A DNA stretch of 64,000 bases from Paguma larvata (Eukaryota; Chordata; Mammalia; Carnivora; Viverridae): assembly GCA_030068075.1 (NCBI GenBank), contig CM057843.1:39407832-39471831 (forward strand), in the 5' to 3' direction. Positions within the stretch are counted from its first letter, which is position 1; each line of letters starts with the position of its first letter. The position numbers were made by a program, and so were the translations under genes. Of the stretch, positions 22,201-34,200 are shown piece after piece. The notes under the pieces are model-generated. The model did no database searches. It had not been told where the DNA came from and saw only the letters and a list, made by a program, of their open reading frames with translations.

Positions 22201-25200
22201 AGGCAGACAATGCCTCTGGAAGGCCGGCTAAGAAACCGGCCTTGCCTCTGGGGAGGGAACTCAGGGGCCGGACGGGGCGGAAAGGAGACTTCTCTGTGTT
22301 CTGATTTGTACCTTTTGGATTTTGTATTATGTGTAAGCACTAACTTCTCGAAAACATTTAGATACTTCCAAGGCTGTCCGGGGCCGTTTTCCAACCGCGT
22401 GGCTCCCCCCCCCCTCCGCCCCCATCCCCAATTCGGACGCGGCCCCCCTGGCTGGACCTGGAGGTGCCACTCAGGTGGAGAACGGAAGAAAAGCTGTCCC
22501 AGTGCACGAGGGCGGGAGGAAGGGAGGGACAAGGACCCCACTCATCTGTGTCAGAGCTGGCGGCCGCCCCCTTGGCTCCCCCCCACCGCCGGAGATGGTG
22601 GCTCGTGGGCCGGGCGCCCATCAGCAGGCCCAGATCTGAGCTGGGGCCTGACCCGCCCTCCACACGGGCAGCCTCACCTCCCCACTGAGGATCTCCTGGC
22701 ATTCCGAGTAGTTCACACGGGCGGCCCAGCTGCCATTGGCCAGGCACTCCCTGTAGCCGTTGTCTGGAAAAAGGAGACAGGGAGTCAGAGCTATGCCATG
22801 GGCTCCTCTCCCCAGGAGCAACCCAGGCACCTGTCTGTCTATTGGGCTGTCCGTCTATCCGTCCACCTGGGCCCACACAGGGGCCTGCTTGCTGGGGGAC
22901 GGACGCTGGGGTTGAAGCTGAGGAGGGGAGCTTCCTGCCTCTCTGCCCACCGGCCCCAGTGGGGGCTCAGGGATGGCCCCCGCGCCTGCCCTTGGGACCA
23001 CGGCTCTGCCCACGCAGGCTGCCACGATCATGTTCGTGGGACTGGCCCACGGGCAGGCTTGACCAGCTTGCCGCGGCTGTTCCCTCGCAAGGCCTTATCT
23101 GGCAACGGATCACGTGGTGGGTGCCCTGCTGGGAAATGTCCCACTTTGGCCCCCCACGTGGCAGCAGGAGGGCTGGCAAGACCTGAGAGCTGATTCCCCG
23201 CCACGAGGCTGGGCACGATATGGCGGAAGGGTACGTGGTGACAGCTCCTGTGGCACACTGAAATGCTGTTTTATATGGTGACCCTCTGTGGCGAGGTTTC
23301 CCGTGGGTTCAAATCACGTGGCACTGGTTCACATGGTGGGGGGGGGGCGGCTCTCAGAGCAGGTGCTGGGGAAGGTCCCCGTGGTGACATTTCTCTACGG
23401 CGGGATTTACATTAGAGGCTCATGTGGTGGGCTTGTCCATGGGGGAGGCCTGTTAGGACGGAAAGTGACAGGAGGAGTGTGCTGGGGACGTCAAGCGGGG
23501 GGGGGGGGGGGGTGGGTCTCACAGAATCCACAGTGACAAGCTCCCAGCCCGGCACAGAGCGCTTGGAGAGAAGTCAGGAGGGCAGCCCGGGGAGGTGTGG
23601 GGGGCTGTGCAGCCGCCACACTGGACTGTGGCCCAGAACCTGTCACCGTCTAAGGAGATGAGGAGAGGCCTTGTGGTACAGATGAAGCCTGGCTTCGGGG
23701 CTCTGGGGCGGATGGAGCTGCGCGCCCTCCCTCCCGCCTGCCCCTTTGCGGGCACCAGGGCCCTAAAATCCCGCAGGGAAGGGACCAAGGGAGAGCTACA
23801 TCTTGAGGCTTTTCTCCTTGGCTGGTGGAGGTCGCCCTGCCCCACCCTTTCTGGCACCAGTGGCTTTAAACACGTTTCCTAGACTTAATTCTGGCCCTGA
23901 GTCCTGGCAGCGCTGCCTAGAAGAGAAATTGAATCTTGAGCCAATCCCCCGCTCACAGATCTTTCCACGGCTTTCACTGACCCTCATGCCACATCCCCAC
24001 CCCAGCAGGGCTCGAGGACGGCGGGGCAAGCTGCCCGAGTCCCAGTGCCTGAGCCTGGAGCCTGGCAGAGGCACAGCAGCAAGGGAGACAGGGAGGGGCG
24101 CCCTAGGCCCGGCTCAGTGCCGCTCGGCTGCAAGAGTGACCTCAGCCAGCCAGCCTCCCCTTGCCACTTGGGCCCCTCTCCTCGGCTGGAAGGGGAAGGG
24201 CTTGGCCGGCGGGTCCCCGGAGGGGCCCATCGAGCCTGGGCCTGCCTCTCTGCTGGCAGCAGTGGGACAAGAAGGAGACCATGGGGTGGGTGGAGGGGGA
24301 AGATGTTGCTGCCTCCAGGAAAGAGGGCGCCATGGTCTGGCCTTCAGGACCCCGAGGCTGAGGTCCCTCTAAAGCGCTCCCTGTCGGCTCTGCCGAGATG
24401 CCGCAGCAGGCCAGTGGGGAAATGAGCCTAAATGCATTTTTCAGGCTCTGCTCAGCTTCCCTCTCCCCGGCCGAGCTGAGCCCTTGGGCAGAGTTGGCGA
24501 AGGAGCTGCCGATTCTCTAATTGCTAAATGAGGGATAAGCAACCACAGGGCCGAGGGCTCAGTGACTAGGATTTCAGGAAGGTCTGGAAGGGGGCGAGGA
24601 ACCATGGGAATCCGGTGTGTCTGCCGTGGACCGGCTGTGCCTGGGACCAGAGGCTGCTCGGGGATGGCCGCAAAGAAAGGGACTTTGGGCGGAGCTCTGG
24701 TTGGAAGAGGCGTGCTGGTTGTGGGGGGGGGATGGGGGGAGGGGAGACAGGTATGGGGGCTTGCTTTAAGCAAGGCAGCACAAAGTCGCGTTGAGAGCAT
24801 GGCTCTTAACCCAGGCAGCCTCGGTTCAAATCCTGACACCACTCCTTCCTAACTGTGTGACCTTGGGCGAGTCACATAACCTCTCAGCTTCCTTATCTGC
24901 AAGATAGGAACAAGCTGAACCACGGCTCCTGCCTTAATGGCTGAGTGAGCATTTTTAGGTAATGTGTGCAGAGTGCTCGGGGCTCCACCTGGCACGCAGC
25001 GTGAGCTATTATTTTCATTATTATTGTCTTGGAACCGTTACTTATATAACCTTCCGTAAGATTCAGGACATGTCACTTGTCCCTACCGGAGTGGGTACTG
25101 GTCGGGGTTACGGGAGACGGCCCCCTTGACTCAAGCTCCCCTGCGGCACCCCACATGTGGAGGGGAGCCTGGAACCCCTCTCAGAACAGGTCATCCGGAG

Positions 25201-28200
25201 GGGGCAGGCTTTAGTGGGAAGGGAGGAGGTGATCTTGAAAGGAAACAGGCCCGACGCGCAGTGAGTCGTTGCCGGGGAGGAGGCGACCTCCTTGTCTTTA
25301 ATTGCTGAGCTGAGCAGTCCTCCCGGAGAGTCTTGGGAAAATGGATATTTTTGGAAAAGCTTCCCAACCCTTTGAAGATCAGATGCAGCCGGAGGGAGGG
25401 CATCACGGAAAAGGCCTGGAAGTCTTGGCAGTGCCTCACGAGTAAATGAATTAATTAAGGCCTAATGATTAGGTACAATTCTGGCTTCCCAGACACTACT
25501 GATTACACAGGCATGTTCTTTCTGGCACGGGGGGCACCCACACAGGGATGAGGGTGTCCCCTCCATGTCCAGGGACCATCATTGAGCTCCTCTCCTGGGA
25601 TCAGAGAGGGAAGAGCCAAGGGGGTAGAGAGAGCCCCTCACTCAAGCCTCCCTCCCATCCTACGGGTGGAGAAACTGAGGCCCAGAGAGGGCAGTGCCGA
25701 AGGCTCCTTCGCCAGTTACAGGTGGAGCCGGGGCTAGAACCCACGACTCCCGGCTTCCACTTAAGGTAGGCTAATCCACTTGGCTAATCAAGTAACATGT
25801 GCCCAGGCACTAAAGCCTTTACTGGGGTCATGTCAAGTCACCCTTGGAGACAAGAGTGGACAGAGCTCACGGGGAGTGGCAGGACTGTAGCCACAGAGTG
25901 CCTGGCCGGCCCCACTCGGGAGCGTGGACTTGACGGTGGAGGCAATGGGGAGCCGCAGAAGGGTCGACTCCAAGCAAGGGCGTGACAGGGTTAGGTGCTC
26001 GGACCGGGGCGGTGGCCCTGGCGATGGAGGGAAAGCAGACACGAAAATCACTTTGGAGGTGAAGTTGACAGGATCTGGCGCTGTGGAGACACAGAAGGGC
26101 CTCTCTCTTCCTGGAAGCAGCCTCCCTGCCCCCCACACGCACCGGCCCCCGGGGGCCGCCTCCTTCCTGGGAGCTCCGGGAGGACTGGGCACGTGGCAGT
26201 GTGAGTGGAGCCCTGTCCCCAGGCTTCGTGAGCTTGGACGGCTGTCAGCCTCTGCCTCGGTTTCCTAATTGTAAAATGGGCCCTACAAATGGGCCCCAAT
26301 TGTAAAATTGGACGCTGGCAGGCAGTGGCACCCCAAGCTCCCTTCTTAGGTCCTTCTGCCCTTCTCCCTACCCGCACTTCCTCCTCACACCCACTCAGTC
26401 TTTCTCCTCCCAGGGTCCAAGATGTGGCTGCAGATGCATGAAGCTGTGTGGTCCGGCTGTTCCGGCCTCCTGCCCAGTCCCAGCCGGGAGCCTGGGAGCC
26501 TCCCCAGGGACCTCCCGCCCCTCCTTGGTTGCAGCCACCAACCCCAACCCCCTTATGTAGCTGGTAAAGGAGAGGGGGCAGGAGGAGGAAGGTGGGGGTT
26601 TTGAGCTGGACGAAGTCTTAGAAGCCATGCTATTCGGCCTTCCCCGTCGTCGTCAGACCAGGGGCCAGAGGGCCATAAGAGGGGGAAACTGTGTTAAGGT
26701 CACATGTCGAGTCTCCAAGTGAACCACCTGGTGTCCGTGGTCACCCTAGGTACCCCCGTGGGCCTCTGAGCTCAGGCATGCCAGACCCAAGAACCCACCT
26801 AGGGGCCCCCACCCTCCCCTCAGATGGGACGGGGCCCCTGGCCCACAGCTGTTGTTGTCTTGACAAGTAAGAGCCACGAGTCATCGACAGGGGAGGGCGA
26901 ATTAATTCTGAGGGCGACAGGTGGGATGGCAAGTTGCTGCAAAGCCTGGAGGCGAGGGCTCTGGGCCTCAGGGGAGCGAGGTGTTCACATGGGGATCAAG
27001 TATCCCACCGACCCTGGGCAGTCCTCCTCCCCCCGCCCCCCGCCCGACCCGAGGGTCTGCATGCCAGGCCAAACACCCGCTCAGGGACCTAAGACTGAGC
27101 CCCCCACTGACTCAGGGCACTGGACAGACCTCCCAACCGCTCTGAGCTCAAAGTTGGGGCTATTCTGACGAGTCCTGCCCTACCTCGTAGGGTTGTGGTA
27201 GGCGTACCCCGACTAACCCAGTCTGTCAACTGGAGAAGAAGGCGTCAGACAGACGTGCAGGCCAATTCCAGCTTCACCTCTTACCAGCTGGTGAGCAAGC
27301 TCCCTAACCTCTCGGAGCCTGGGCGGCCTCAGTATGCAATGGAAAGTACATAGTTATATATAGCATCTTCCAGGGATATTGTGGGAATTAGCAAGAAAGA
27401 GCACAGAGCTGGCCTTTGGTAAATGGTGGTCGTATCCATGAGAGGTATTACAGTATTGCCATTATCATGATCATTCCCCCCACCTCCAACAAGTCCCAAG
27501 CTCTCCCCGTCCCGTCCCACCTCTCGGCAGAACGTCCGCCCTCCACAGGCTCCCTTACTTGTGGTGTTGTAGCGGACGCCGTAGAAATAGGCAGGGCAGG
27601 GTCGAACCACCAGCTGCCCCGCAGGGCTCCGGGGCCAGCAGGTGCCAATGAGGTCCACGGATGCATTGCACTGCAGTCCTGGGATGGGGGGGAGGGGGCA
27701 GAGACAGCCAGTGAGGCAGAGCAAGATCCCTACTCCGGTGTCCTTCCCACCTGCCCACACTTGCACACCAACCGGGAACGAGACGGGAGCAGTGACCCCA
27801 GTGTAGAGATGAGCTCACTCCCCGCAGAGGAGACATCAGGGAAAGGGATCTGAATTTGATGCTCTGCACTAGGGAGCCAGCCTGGGTTCCAGAGTAGAGG
27901 AGGAACAGAGACAGTTGAAGGTGGTGTTAAAAGCTGAGATCTTGGCTGGCATTTAGGAAAATGCCGGAAATACTTCAGCTCCTCTGCTCGGTAGCCTGAA
28001 GACACTTCGCTTGGCCCCTCATTTGGACCTCATAGACTGGACCTCTGAGGCTTCGCGGTCTGGGACAGCCTGGAACAGACCCAGCCGGTCCTCGATCTAG
28101 CCCCCTCACACACGTACGGAACCAAATCACATCTGCTCTGGCTCCGCAGGGAGGGTCCAGTTAAACGAAGTTGGCCCAGCTCTCCCTGGCCTGATACCCA

Positions 28201-31200
28201 CATTTACTGAACGCACAGTGTTTGTGCTCTAGACCGTGCTGGGCCCTAGGAGAGAACTGAGTGAGAAGGGAACTACGGGGAGAAAAAGGAGGGAGACGCC
28301 ACCTTGTAGAGTGGGAAGCGGCCTGGAACGCCGGCTTTAGACTGGGTTCCGCTACTAATTTGCTGTGTGACCACAGGCGTGTCCCTTGCTCTCTCTCTAC
28401 ACCTTCCTGTCTTGCTAGGAAAATGAAGAGGTTGGATCTGATCAGAAATTCTTAACCTCAGTCTACTGGAAGCTTCAAGGGATTGCAGAGACTCTGAAAT
28501 TAAATGAAAAAATTTGGGGGGCCCCTGGGTGGCTCAGTCGGTTAAGCGTCCGATTTCGGGGCAGGTCATGATCTCCCGGCTTGTGGGTTCAAGCCCCGCG
28601 TCGGCTCAGAGCCTGGAGCCTGCTTCGGGTTCTGTGTCTCCCTCTCCCTCTGCCCCTCCCCCACTGGCACTCTGTCTCTCTTTCTCTCTCTCAAAAAAAA
28701 ATAATAATAAAAATTTTTAATGCAAAAATTTGGTGTATACATGCATCTTAATTGGGAAAGGGACTACGGCTTTCATTAGATTCTCAAAGAAGTCTATGAC
28801 TCAAAAAAGCGCGTCAAAGCCCCCTGCCAAATATTTTTTTGTTGAAGAGCATTTGGGAGTGGCGTGTGTACACGTGTGTATGTACGTGTCTCTGTTGGGG
28901 CAGAGCTGAGGCCACGGTACTGCTTCTGGAATGAGTAGGGAGACTTTCGGTCTCCAGCAGGTGGCGGCTCGGCTGAGGGCGGTCCTGGCACCCCTCCTGA
29001 TGCCGTCCCTTCCTTCTCTGCCTTTTGATGCCCCTCTTCCACATAAGGCTGGCACACCAGTCCTGTTGAGACCCGGTGTGCCCATCCCGCTGGGAGGGGG
29101 TTAATAATTCTGGAGACTGGCACGAGAAGGCACAGGCAAGCCAGGAAGAGCCGCGAACCAACGCAGGGGCAGCCTCTTCAGGGCCAGGCGTCAGCAGCTG
29201 CCAAGCTCTGGTTGGGGCCCACCTGCCATCTCCTCCTCAGACGAGCCCGTAACTCAGTCTCTCAGGACACGGCCTGGGTTAGATTGGTGTCCTTCCCCTG
29301 CTGGATGCCGGGCACCGCTGAGTAGCACTTGGACCCAGTGCTGGTTTTTCTTGCTAATCAAAGCTATTCAGCGGGAGTTTCCTACAAATCAGGGCTTAGG
29401 GACAGAGGCCTGGAGGCCAAGCAGTTTAATCGAAAGAGAAAGAAGTCTAGGTTGCGGCTGAATGGACACGAGGAGATGGCGGGCCAGGCCAAGCCTTGGC
29501 GCCGTGCCACAGTAGAGCCTCCGTGAGTGGCTGGTGGGGCGTGCGGAGGCGAGTGAGGAAAGCAGATTGAGGTTTTCATCTCTCGTGGGTCATGCCCATA
29601 GTGCTGAGCCCAGAGGAGGGGGAAGCTAGAGGCAAGTGGCCATGGGGAGGGAGGGATAACATTATGGACCACGTGCTGCTTTTTCAAGGCCCGTCTTCAT
29701 CTATTTCATCGATCCTCATCCACCCTGCAATGTCCTTAGTCCCTTTCTGCAGACGAGGAAACTGAGGCACAGGGAAGTTAAGTCACTTGCTCTGAGTCGT
29801 GAGTCAATGAGTGGAAGAACCAAGAAATTCAGCTGGGTGTTTTTGACGCTAAATTACGTGCTCCTTCTACGCCACGTTTTGTGCCAATAAAGGGAGGGGA
29901 CAAAGTCAAGGAGACAGCAGGGAAGGGAGCAACAGTTTCGAGGGCTGTGTATGCCAGGCACCTGCCAGGTACTGTGCGTATACCATCTGATTTAATGACA
30001 CCCTTTGCCTTCCTCGGACAGTCGACCATTCATGCACCCGCTCGTTCATTCACAGCGTCTCCTGAGCTGGGCACGGGGAAGACTAAACGCAGCGTCACGT
30101 GTGGCAGCATCTGGATCTTGTCTAACGTGCTCCCAGTGTAAGGTCTAGATCCTACCTCCCCTCCTTCTCCTGTCTCTTCGGCCTTGGACGCTTCCCCAGA
30201 GCCCCTTTGGCAAAGAACAGAGGGCAGGCAGGACTGGGCACCGGCCACAGCCAAGGCCGGTCTAGAGCCAAGGCAGAAACTGGCTACTAAGCAGATGGCC
30301 CTTCTGACCTCGAGGACCAGGTACCAGCCAATGGCCAGAGCCTGCCCCTTCCACAGCTGGTGGGAAGTGGACAGAGCAGACATTATTCGCCCCTAGTCTG
30401 GTATAGATTAGGAGTCAGTAGCACCTGCTACAGGTCTCACACCACCTGCTAACATGCCTGCTAATTCCGTTGGACAGGTAAGGAAACTGAGGCCTCAACT
30501 GTCAAATTGTTTCTGCAGAGTTACAGAGACGCTAGGAGGCAGAAGTAGGGTTTGAAGACTGGCTGTGGACACCGGCCCGGGGACCTTCCCACTGCACCAG
30601 AGGTCCCCAGTCTGAGCCCCGGGCCCTCACAGCATCTGGTTGCATCATCTCTGGCCCCTGCTTGCTCAGTGCCTCTCTCCCACTGTCTCCCTCCCTCCCC
30701 TCTGCAGCTCACAGAAGGTTGCGTGGAGGAACATTGCCGTGGACATGACCTTTACATTAGGAGCCCAGAAAAACCTAGAGGGAATGAAAGTCTGTGCGAA
30801 TCGGGAAGAAAGGTAGGGACAAGCTGCAAGAAGGAACAAGAGAGGCCACCACCCGGCCTGCCAGCGGAGGGGAGGGCTGGGGGGGGGACCTGAACTGGGC
30901 GGGTTGAGGCCCCTTGGGGGCGTGGCCAGATGCACAGGACCAATCAGGAGCGGCAGCGGATCTCCGACAGTAGACCCCATTGGGAGATTAAGGGGTTTGG
31001 CCTTGTGGTTGTAGGGGACAGATGAAGGGATAGGCAGTAAAAACTGGAAGAGGAGGGGCGGGGACCCAGAGGTCGAGGGTTAAGGAGAAGGCTGCAGAAC
31101 AGGGCCTCGGACACAGTACCTGCCACACCAGACTTTCCGCCCTCCCGCAAAGTGCTCCACCTCCTTGGGGCCGCGGCCCTTGGCTGCTCACGCAGGGATT

Positions 31201-34200
31201 CTGCGGACACGCGGTCCCTGAGGATCCTGCGGAGCCCGGGCCTCCAAAGCGGAAGGGTGTGTAGGACTTGGCGGGCAGGGGAAGCAACATTTGTTGAACG
31301 CTGCTGTACACCCTGCAGTGTGAAGGGTGCTTCAGGAGATTCACGCCGCTAATTCAATCCTTTTAGCCACTTGAAGGGAAGGAGAGCAAGGGGGGAAGAA
31401 GAGGGGGAAATAGAGGGAGACAAAGACACTGGGGGTAAAACAGGGGAAGTCAGACAGAAAGCCAGGAGAAAAAGGTACAAGGAAAAGTAATTCCAGAGGT
31501 GCTGGGATGGCGAGGGAGTGGGTCTCCTAGGAGAAGGAAGGAAGGGGAGTCTCCCGGGTCACTCAGGATGGGTGCCATGCGGACCTAGAAGTCAGAGTTG
31601 TTGGACTCTGATTCTTGAGCCAATGTCCCCTCCAGGTCCCACTGGCACCAATGCCCACCCCCTCCTGCTGTCCTGGTGGGTATTATCCCACTTGGCTATC
31701 ATAGCTCCGGGCCAGAGGTGGTTCGGCCTGACCCGGCCTTGCACAGAGCCAGGCCGATTTGCCAGCCTGGAGTCGGAAGCCTGAGCTATTATTATAAGTC
31801 AACTCCGCCCCACACCGTCCTGCCCCAGGGCGCCCCTTCTGGCCAATTAAGTTAGAGATGGGAAGGAATAATGATTTTGCTCTTTATTCGACAAGTTTTT
31901 ACTAACCATCTAAGAAATTTTCTAAGAGCTGGGGACACAGTACCTGTTCTAGGGGCTGAGAATACAGTAATGAATAAAATAAGTGCCTGCCTTTAGTTGG
32001 GGTCGGGGGGAAGGGGCGCGGCAAACAGACAGACAGTGCGAAGCAGTGAGAAATGCTATGAAGAAAAAGCAAGCAGGACAAGGAGATAAAGACAGCCAGG
32101 ACAGCTATGTTAATTTGGTGCCAACATTTAGGCAGAGACCTAAAGGAAGAGAGAGAGGGAGCCATGTGCACATCGGGGGAGGAGTGACCCAGGCAGGGTA
32201 ACAGCAGGTGCAAAGGCCCTGAGGCTAGCGCGCACTCGGCATGTCTGGGGTGTTAACGTTCCTATCACTTGTTGGCTCACCGCTTCCTGAGGTAGCTAGA
32301 TCCCTTCAGAGTTTTTTTCAGGAGGCAGGGGTGGAGCTAAGTGTGCTAAAGTAACGCCTAAGACCGTTTCTTGTGTCTTCCTCCATCCCCGCACGTGCAT
32401 CCTCCAATGCTCGCTGGAGCGCTGTGGTCAGACTGTCCCCAATCTGTGTAAATGGAGGGAAGAGGAGAAAGGAACAACGCGGAGGGCTCCTCCCGGCCCC
32501 TGACAGACTCCCTGCTGCGTCAGGGTCCTGGGGGGCCCGTTACAACCAACGGATGAGAACCCTTTGAAGGCGGCCTACGTAATGCTTGTGCACAATCGGG
32601 CGCTGGTTTCTCACCCCCAGTAGATTACACAACTCCTTTCCCAGCAGGCTCGGGGTCCAGCAGCGCTCGGCGGATCCTCCGTAGTAGACACCTTCAGAAG
32701 GAAAGCTGCATCTGGTTCCCGGCCCCGGTTATTTTGGGTCTCCCATCAGCGGCTTCGGAACGAACCAGAGTAGGTGGGCGCTTAGCGGCAGCCCTGCAGT
32801 CTGGGCTCAAGAGAGGGACTCGGCCAAGGCGGCCCAGAGAGCAAGCAGCCAGGTGGCCCTAGGGAAGCCTCTGAAACACACATCCGGGATGGAGAAGGTG
32901 GCAGAGGGCAGGCAGAGAGTCCTGCTCTTGTTTCGGCCACCTTGTGGTCGGACTGCCTCTTTTTTGGCTGCGGAGAATAGAAAGATATTCTCCTGCAGAG
33001 TATGCGGTTCGTCAGGACAAGCGGGTGGGAGCCTCCCGGCCTGTGGGTTTGCAGGCTCTCCGTGTTGGCATTCCCGGCACCTAGTATAGTGCCAGGCGCA
33101 TAGTAGGTCCTGAGGGAAATCAGGGGCTGTGTGTAAACCCACTATGGGTATGGGAAACTGCAGGGGAGACTCTCCACGCTCAGGTGACCGACCACCCCGG
33201 GCCCTGGGCGCCATGGTTCTCCGGGTAGCCACATACGTGGTAGCCCATTTGGTTCAAATCTCGGGGCTACTGCTTAGTAACTGTGTGTGCTTGGGCAAGT
33301 TACTTAACCTCTCTGAGCCTCAGGGTCCTCTTCGGTAAAATGAAGATAAAATACTTCCTGACAATACCGTTGTGATGATTGAATGAGATTAAAGCACTCA
33401 GAAGGGGGTCTGACGCATAGGAAGCACTAAATAACCACAAGCTACCATTAATTCCTGTTAACGTTCATGACCTTAAGACCAGATAGGAATTGGTGACCCT
33501 GGGTCCTTATCCACTATACCGTTTCATTTGTCTCTGATGTCGTCAGTCAAGAATTCTATTACTTTCTGGCGTTGTCACTTTCATGCCACGACTTTATGAG
33601 TTGCCAAGTCTGTGATGAGCTTTGGCCCTGGGGACCCCCCTCTCCCTGCTCCTGGCATGTGAGAGGACCCCCAAAGGCCCCAGCTCGGTGCCAGCCACCC
33701 CGGCCAGACGCCCATCCATCTGTCCCGGCCCCTCCACCCCACCCTCACCATCTGTCTCTACCAGTGCCCATCGGTCTGGGTAGGTCTTGGTGCTGGAAGA
33801 CAAATAGCTCGTTATCAGAGGCTGTTGTGGAGGGTGATGGATTGTACGCCATGAAGCCCGCCAGGCTGGGCCGGGCTGAGGGTAGGGGCACAGAGCACAA
33901 ATCACCGGGGAATGAACGAAATTCATCACGGCCCGTTGCCTCCAAGGACAGGTGACACCTGCGTGGGCTCAGAGATGTCACTCCTCCAGAGCACGACAGG
34001 CAAGTTAATGGAGGCTGACCTGGCCCCAGTGCCTGGGAGCTGCGAGCAGCCCCTATCTTCTCAGACCAGCCTCTGAGCAGGTCTCTGCCTCCCCTGTCTC
34101 TCTTTGCTAGAACTCCAGGCTCTTGCTCAAGAATTTTCCTGTTCCCCACAGCCCAGCTTAGCCCCCTTTCACAGCCAGATGCTCTAGGCTCCCGGAACCT

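Larger units (their letters stand above)
15623..22677 (-). other. CRHR1: CRHR1 intron 4
   Basis: The intron is 7 kb. It holds two tandem SINEs (16022-16416), antisense MIRs, MER5-like pieces (19112, 21500), a decayed tandem repeat (18480-18745), a TAAT-rich block (19735-19925) and an L1M 3' end (21955-22375). The rest is GC-rich unique sequence with no exon-like signal. Confidence 0.8.
22764..27558 (-). other. CRHR1: CRHR1 intron 3
   Basis: The intron is 4.8 kb. It holds a decayed repeat with E-boxes (23105-23440), a G-run near 23498-23515, full-length MIRs (24787, 27245), an antisense MIR (25655), a TAAT palindrome block (25275-25500) and an L2 piece (25900-26085). No exon-like sequence is seen. 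Confidence 0.8.

Noticed and set aside
22210..23193. Plus-strand open frame of 327 codons
   Set aside because: It starts in an L1M 3' end, runs antisense across CRHR1 exon 4 and the eroded repeat, and has no protein-like pattern.
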